Assembly (NCBI RefSeq): GCF_010389155.1
Contig: NC_057765.1
Coordinates: 20,168,270 to 20,232,269, forward strand
Reading direction: 5' to 3'
DNA length: 64,000 bases
Source: Erigeron canadensis
Lineage: Eukaryota > Streptophyta > Magnoliopsida > Asterales > Asteraceae
Part shown: positions 59,403 through 64,000 of the stretch, one piece after another
Numbering within the stretch: the first letter of the stretch is position 1
How the letters are laid out: each line of letters begins with the position of its first letter
Made by a program: the position numbers and the translations under genes
Notes under the pieces: model-generated
Seen by the model: the letters and a program-made list of their open reading frames with translations, nothing else
Database searches by the model: none
What the model was told of the DNA's origin: nothing

Positions 59403-61793
59403 CTCTCGAAGGGCAACCCAGAGAATACACAAGGAAACCCTTTAAATACTGGACCTCCACCCATAAATGAATTTGAACAAACCAATGACCATGCTAACAA
59501 TAATCCACCACCACCACCTCCTATTCTTGCTTCTCCACACGTGCATGTACACTACTCAAACACTCCTATTCCCAAATTCAGTAGGAATGGTGATGAATTT
59601 GGCACGTGGAAAGCCAGGATGTTATTACATGTTACTGGTATTGAGAGGAATATGCTTAAAATTTTAAATGAAGGACCCTATATTCCTAGAAGTCCTCTCA
59701 ATCCACTTCTTGATCCAACTGGAGCAAGATCTGGGAGGGAAAAGAGAGAGGAACATTGGTCTGAAGAGGAAAGGAGACTGGTCAATATTGACACTACCTT
59801 AAAAGTCATGATCTTCGGGGCCGTTCCTGAAGCTCTTATTCCTACACTAGTGCTTTATCCCAGTGCCAAAAGCATGTGGGATGAACTAGTGAACCAATAT
59901 GAAGGTGGTGATGATACTATTGTTACCAGGAAAGTGGTTTTAAATAAGAAGTAAGAGTCATTTTTTGCCCTACCCAATGAATCATTAACTGGTACCTACA
60001 CCAGATTTATATCCATCATAACCCAGTTAAGAGGGCTTGGGGTAGAAAAAGACAAGGACATACTTCTTGAAAAATTTTGTGATATTCTTCCTTCAAAATG
60101 GTCTCATATGATCATGGTCTTGAGACAAGGTAAAACCTTGCATTCGCATACTCTGTCATCTTTGTATGGAGCCTTCAGATTCACTGAAGAGAATCAAGTC
60201 CAAATAATTGAGGCAGAAAAAGATGCTATTAATTATGCTTCTAGTAGTTCCTTTGTGGTTAGTCATACTGAACCACCATGTGCAGCATTAATGTCTTCCG
60301 AGAATGTATTTTCCATGAAGAAGATGATGTCTAAATTAATGGATTATGGAGTCATGAATAATATCTCTCCAGATTATGATGAAACTGATAGTGATGATCT
60401 GATGGCTATGATGGCTAAAACATTTAACCGTTTCAAAGCCAGAGCTAACAGACCCACTGGACACACTGCACCCAGTTCTTCCATTGATAAGACCAATCTG
60501 ACATGCTTTAAGTGTGACAGAAAAGGTCATTTCATGAAAAAGTGCAAGTCCAATCAGTTTGTCTCACAATCTGGTCCATCAACTTCTTATAACAAGCTTG
60601 ATGATAGCTACAGATTAAAATACAAAAAGCTTAAGGCTCAAATTGCTCTCATGTCTGCAGAGAAAGATAATAATAAATGCAGGGTGGCAAAAGAAGAATA
60701 GGTTCCCTCTGACGACTCATCAGTTGATGATGAAGAGGAAAAAGATTGTTGTTATATGGCTCTAGCTGATGAAGAGCATCTGGTGAAATAAGATGTCACA
60801 TCTGGAAGATGGGTGGACATTGTCATTAAAAAGGTAATAGATTATGACAAAGAAATTGATCCTGAGTTAAAATTGGACATTGCTGAAGCTTTAAAGTCTG
60901 ATTTAATGTTTGTGGAAACTGTTCGTTCAGAAATGTCAAATAATTTTGAAACAGATTTTTCTGAAATGACAAACTTACAATCTAAGTTAAAAGAATTGCA
61001 AGATATTGAACTCGCTTTCAAAGCACAAGTTTTGGTTACTGACCAACTGGTCCAAGAAAAGGAAAAACTGGAAAATCTTTTATCAAAGGAAAAACATGTT
61101 ATCTAGTAATGGCTTGAGACCAAGAAACCATATGATGTTGCACGTAACCAGTACCCCTCCCAAAATCGTGCATATCTGGGGGGTGATGTTAATGCTGTTG
61201 CATTAATACTTGTTGTTGACCGACTGCCTGAAGTGTTAAAACCTAGCACTATATATTATGAACCAACAACACCCAAAACTTGTATTATTCCTCCTGTTCA
61301 ATTGTCTGAGGTTAAGACTGGAGCTCCCCAGATGAATGCTCCAGTCAAGAAGGTTAAGCAGAATAAACCTTTGCCTCAATCATCTTCTAAAGAACCCCAG
61401 GTTCAGAAAAAGAAGAATGTTGTTCCTCCACCTAAGCCAAAATTACAGTCAACTGGAAAGGCTATGGTGTCATCTGAAGAAAATATTTTGTTAAAGTTGG
61501 AGAGTCAGTTTCAACTACCGGCTCGTCAAATTCAAAGTTGTAATGCAAGAATTAACAATTTTGAGGGTACTTCATCTGGCCCTAAACAAAATACAAAACC
61601 TTTTTCCAAGAAAGAAAAATCGAGCACACCTATTGACAAGAGAAAGAAAAAGGTTTCAAAACTGTCAGTTCCAGTGGTGTTTACTGAGAAACCCACTATT
61701 TTTGAAAGTGAAATCAACCAGATACCTGCTGGGATCCATCCTTGTGGATCCAGAGAACCCATCAGTCGATGGGTTCGCAAACCTTTAAACTAA
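59403..61793 (+). pseudogene. Copia-3 gag with several nonsense codons
   Basis: One frame throughout with no frameshift. It has a Pro-rich head (PPPPPPILAS), TPIPKFSRNGDEFGTWKARM, EEHWSEEERRLVNIDTT and LEKFCDILPSKW. The CCHC knuckle CFKCDRKGHFMKKC (about 60,510) is intact, and a Lys/Glu coiled-coil-like part and Lys-rich tail end at KPLN (TAA 61,791). Stops lie at 59,952, 60,699, 60,789 and 61,104-61,109. The ATG that Copia-2 gag uses is absent at the matching spot. It is homologous to the Copia-2 gag pieces. Confidence 0.88.
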
Positions 61794-64000
61794 TAATCTG
61801 GTGGATGTGCAAGGCGATCGAAAGAAATATATTTGGTATCTTGACAGCGTTGCTGGCAGGACAATGACCGGATGTAAGACCCTGCTGGAGGAGTTCGAAG
61901 TTTCAGACGGACCTTCCATTACTTTTGGAAATGATGGTTCTGGAAAGACTGAGGGATACGATGTTCTGAACAATGGTCAAGTCAAATTCAGACGAGTGGC
62001 TTATGTAAATGGGTTAAAGTATAATCTCATAAGTGTGAGCCAGTTGTGTGATGATGGCTACCAGGTGTTATTTAACATCTCTCAAGACTTCGTATTTAAT
62101 AAGGATTGGAAGGTAGTATTGATTGCTCCCAGAAAAGAGAATGTGTACATAATGGATATGGAAAGCTCTCCTTCAGAGCAGTGTTTCTATACCAAGGCTG
62201 ATGAAGACACAAACTGGCTATGGCATAAAAGGTTGTCCCATTTAAATTTCAAAAATATCAACAAGTTGTCCAGAAAACAACTTGCAAATGGGATACCTTC
62301 TGTCTCCTTCAAAAAGGAAAGGCCATGTCCAAGATGTGAGATGGGGAAGCAGAAACACACCAGTTTCAAGACAAAACAAAATTTTAGCATATCTGAACCT
62401 CTTCATATGCTTCATATGGACCTCTTTGGTCCAGTGAATGTTCAGACTCGTGCTGGTAAGAAATATACCCTGGTAGTTGTTGATGAATACTCCAGATATT
62501 GTTGGGTAATATTTCTTAAATCAAAGAATGAAACTGCTGCTGAAATCATTGCTCTTATCAAGCAAATTGAACTCAAATACAAGCGAAAAGTGTGTCAGTT
62601 AAGAAGTGATAATGGAACAGAATTCCATAATGCAACTCTGGAGAAATTCTGCACTGACACTGGCATCTCCCAGAACTTCTCATCAGCACACACACCAGAA
62701 CAGAATGCGGTTGTAGAAAGAAAGAACAGGACGCTGATAGAAGCTGCCAGGAGTATGCTTGCTGAATCTAGTCTTCCTAAAATGTACTGGGCTGAAGCAA
62801 TTGCAACTGCTTGTCACACTCAAAATTGCTCAGTATACGTGAAGAGACACAAGAAGACATCCTATGAAATATTAAAAAATAGAAAACCAAATATTGGTTA
62901 TTTTCACGTTTTTGGATGTCCAGTATACATCCTAAACGACTCCAGTCAGTTAGGCAAATTTGATGCCAAAGCTGATGAAGGATATTTCTTAGGATATTTA
63001 GCCATTCGCAAAGCCTTCAGGGTCTACAACAAAAGACTGAAAAAGGTCCGGGAGTCAATACATGTCACATTTGATGAGTCAAATGAAGCAATCAATAAAA
63101 GGCCAACCCTTAATTCTCCCCTAGAAAGTCCAATTATCTTTGGTGAATCTGATCCTATCAACTACAATAAAGATTCATCTGAAGATGTTTCCAGTCATCC
63201 TGACTTGGAACCAGTGCAATTTGAAAAACCTTCCAGTAATACTTCATTCTATCCTTCAATAAGTTTCAAACTACCATCTGAACTTGTTATTGGATCAGAT
63301 GTTCGTACTACTCCTCCAGTATCATATTCAATTGATTTTGAGCTAGTAATCCAAGAAATGCCTTTAAATGAAGAATTTCATGATGCAAATCGTGATCTTA
63401 CAGATTCTGATGAAGATGCTGAAGTTGTCTGGCAAGATCCTACTTCAGAGAATCAATTGAACTCTTGCACTGATATTGTTGTAAGAAACAATCCTGGTCA
63501 ATACTCTAAGTGGACAAAAGCTCACCCAATCAACCAGATTATCGGTGACTCCAGTAGAGGGGTTCAGACCAGAAGTGCCTCCAGTGAACAATGTTTATAT
63601 GTCAGCTTCTTATCACTGGTTGAACCGAAGAAGATTGACGAGGCAATGAATGACCTAAGCTGGGTGATAGCTATGCAAGAAGAGCTTCACCAGTTCGAAC
63701 GAAATAAAGTTTGGAATTTGGTTCCTCTTCCAGTTGGCAAGAAAGAACCAATTGGAACTAGATGGGTCTTCAGGAATAAGGTTGATGAAGATGGTCATGC
63801 GATCAGAAATAAGGCCAGATTGGTGGCACAAAGGTACGTACAGACAGACCTTGACTTTGAAGAATCATTTGCACCAGTAGCAAGGCTAGAAGCCATCAGA
63901 ATGTTTTTAGCCTTTGTTGCTCATCATAAGTTCAAGGTCTACCAGATGGACGTAAAAAGTGCATTTTTGAAAGGAGAATTAGAAGAAGAAGTTTTTGTCA
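61789..64000 (+). pseudogene. Copia-3 pol, open to the window edge
   Basis: The frame is open from 61,789 to 64,000. Protease region [12 protein letters not shown] (the Asp is kept but Gly of D-S-G is Val), integrase HHCC ([15 protein letters not shown]), DDE core ([24 protein letters not shown]) and the first RT blocks ([28 protein letters not shown]) are present. A doubled LHM in [11 protein letters not shown] is odd. Its gag-to-pol frame relation differs from Copia-2. Because gag is broken I call it a pseudogene, though pol itself shows no stop here. Confidence 0.88.

Larger units (their letters stand above)
58375..64000 (+). mobile_element. Copia-3: SIRE-type element, cut by the window edge
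   Basis: A 5' LTR (58,375-59,356; TGTTAGGTCCAG..CTTCACA), PBS TGGTATCAGAGC (59,359) and gag-pol are related to Copia-2 but clearly diverged. It is inserted in Y. The 3' half is not in the window. Confidence 0.92.

Overview
This window is nuclear DNA of a flowering plant, probably a eudicot. It holds one intact intron-rich host gene with plant splice signals, and the rest is mostly LTR retrotransposons of plant lineages (SIRE/Maximus-type Copia, Athila-type Gypsy). Athila and SIRE families of this kind and a MITE with these ends are common in Asteraceae, but that assignment is only a guess.

Region 1 (1-7.4 kb): a complete 12-exon minus-strand gene (ATG at 7240, stop at 266, 430 codons). It encodes a plastid-type COG0354/YgfZ-IBA57 folate-binding protein with the KGC-Y-KGQE signature and an N-terminal transit-peptide-like region. 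Its introns carry a tandem pair of long-inverted-repeat MITEs, an AT microsatellite, a G-rich tract and a duplicated 5' splice-site region. Region 2 (7.4-9.6 kb): intergenic DNA with a Stowaway-like MITE, an Emigrant/pogo-like element containing a SINE-like segment, and a partial LTR duplication.

Region 3 (9,622-51,873): one 42-kb nest, read from LTR ends and target-site duplications. Copia-1 (minus strand, TSD CCCAC) contains a solo-LTR-like element X (47,747-49,570) and a coding-poor Athila element, Gypsy-1 (15,235-47,739). Gypsy-1 contains Copia-2, a SIRE-type element (17,752-44,893, TSD GTTTC). Copia-2 in turn carries an inverted Athila LTR in its gag and a full Athila element, Gypsy-2 (about 26,871-40,579), in its env-like frame. 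All coding regions are broken, but Copia-2 pol has only two nonsense codons and Gypsy-2 keeps a 621-codon RNase H-integrase frame.

Region 4 (51.9-57.1 kb): low-copy-looking DNA with no recognisable intact gene, a possible Helitron-like segment, and a short piece of mitochondrial cox1 in nuclear DNA. Region 5 (57.1-64 kb): an LTR-like sequence Y (begins TGTAACATCCC) interrupted by Copia-3, a second SIRE-type element that runs off the window with its pol frame open to the edge.

The most unusual signals are three hairpins in element X with the same 10-nt loop but compensating stem changes, a hairpin-forming 29-30 bp minisatellite in the same element, a GTGCG-N-CGCAC palindrome recurring in unrelated LTR families, and the cox1 fragment. 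I found no tRNA, rRNA or CRISPR feature.
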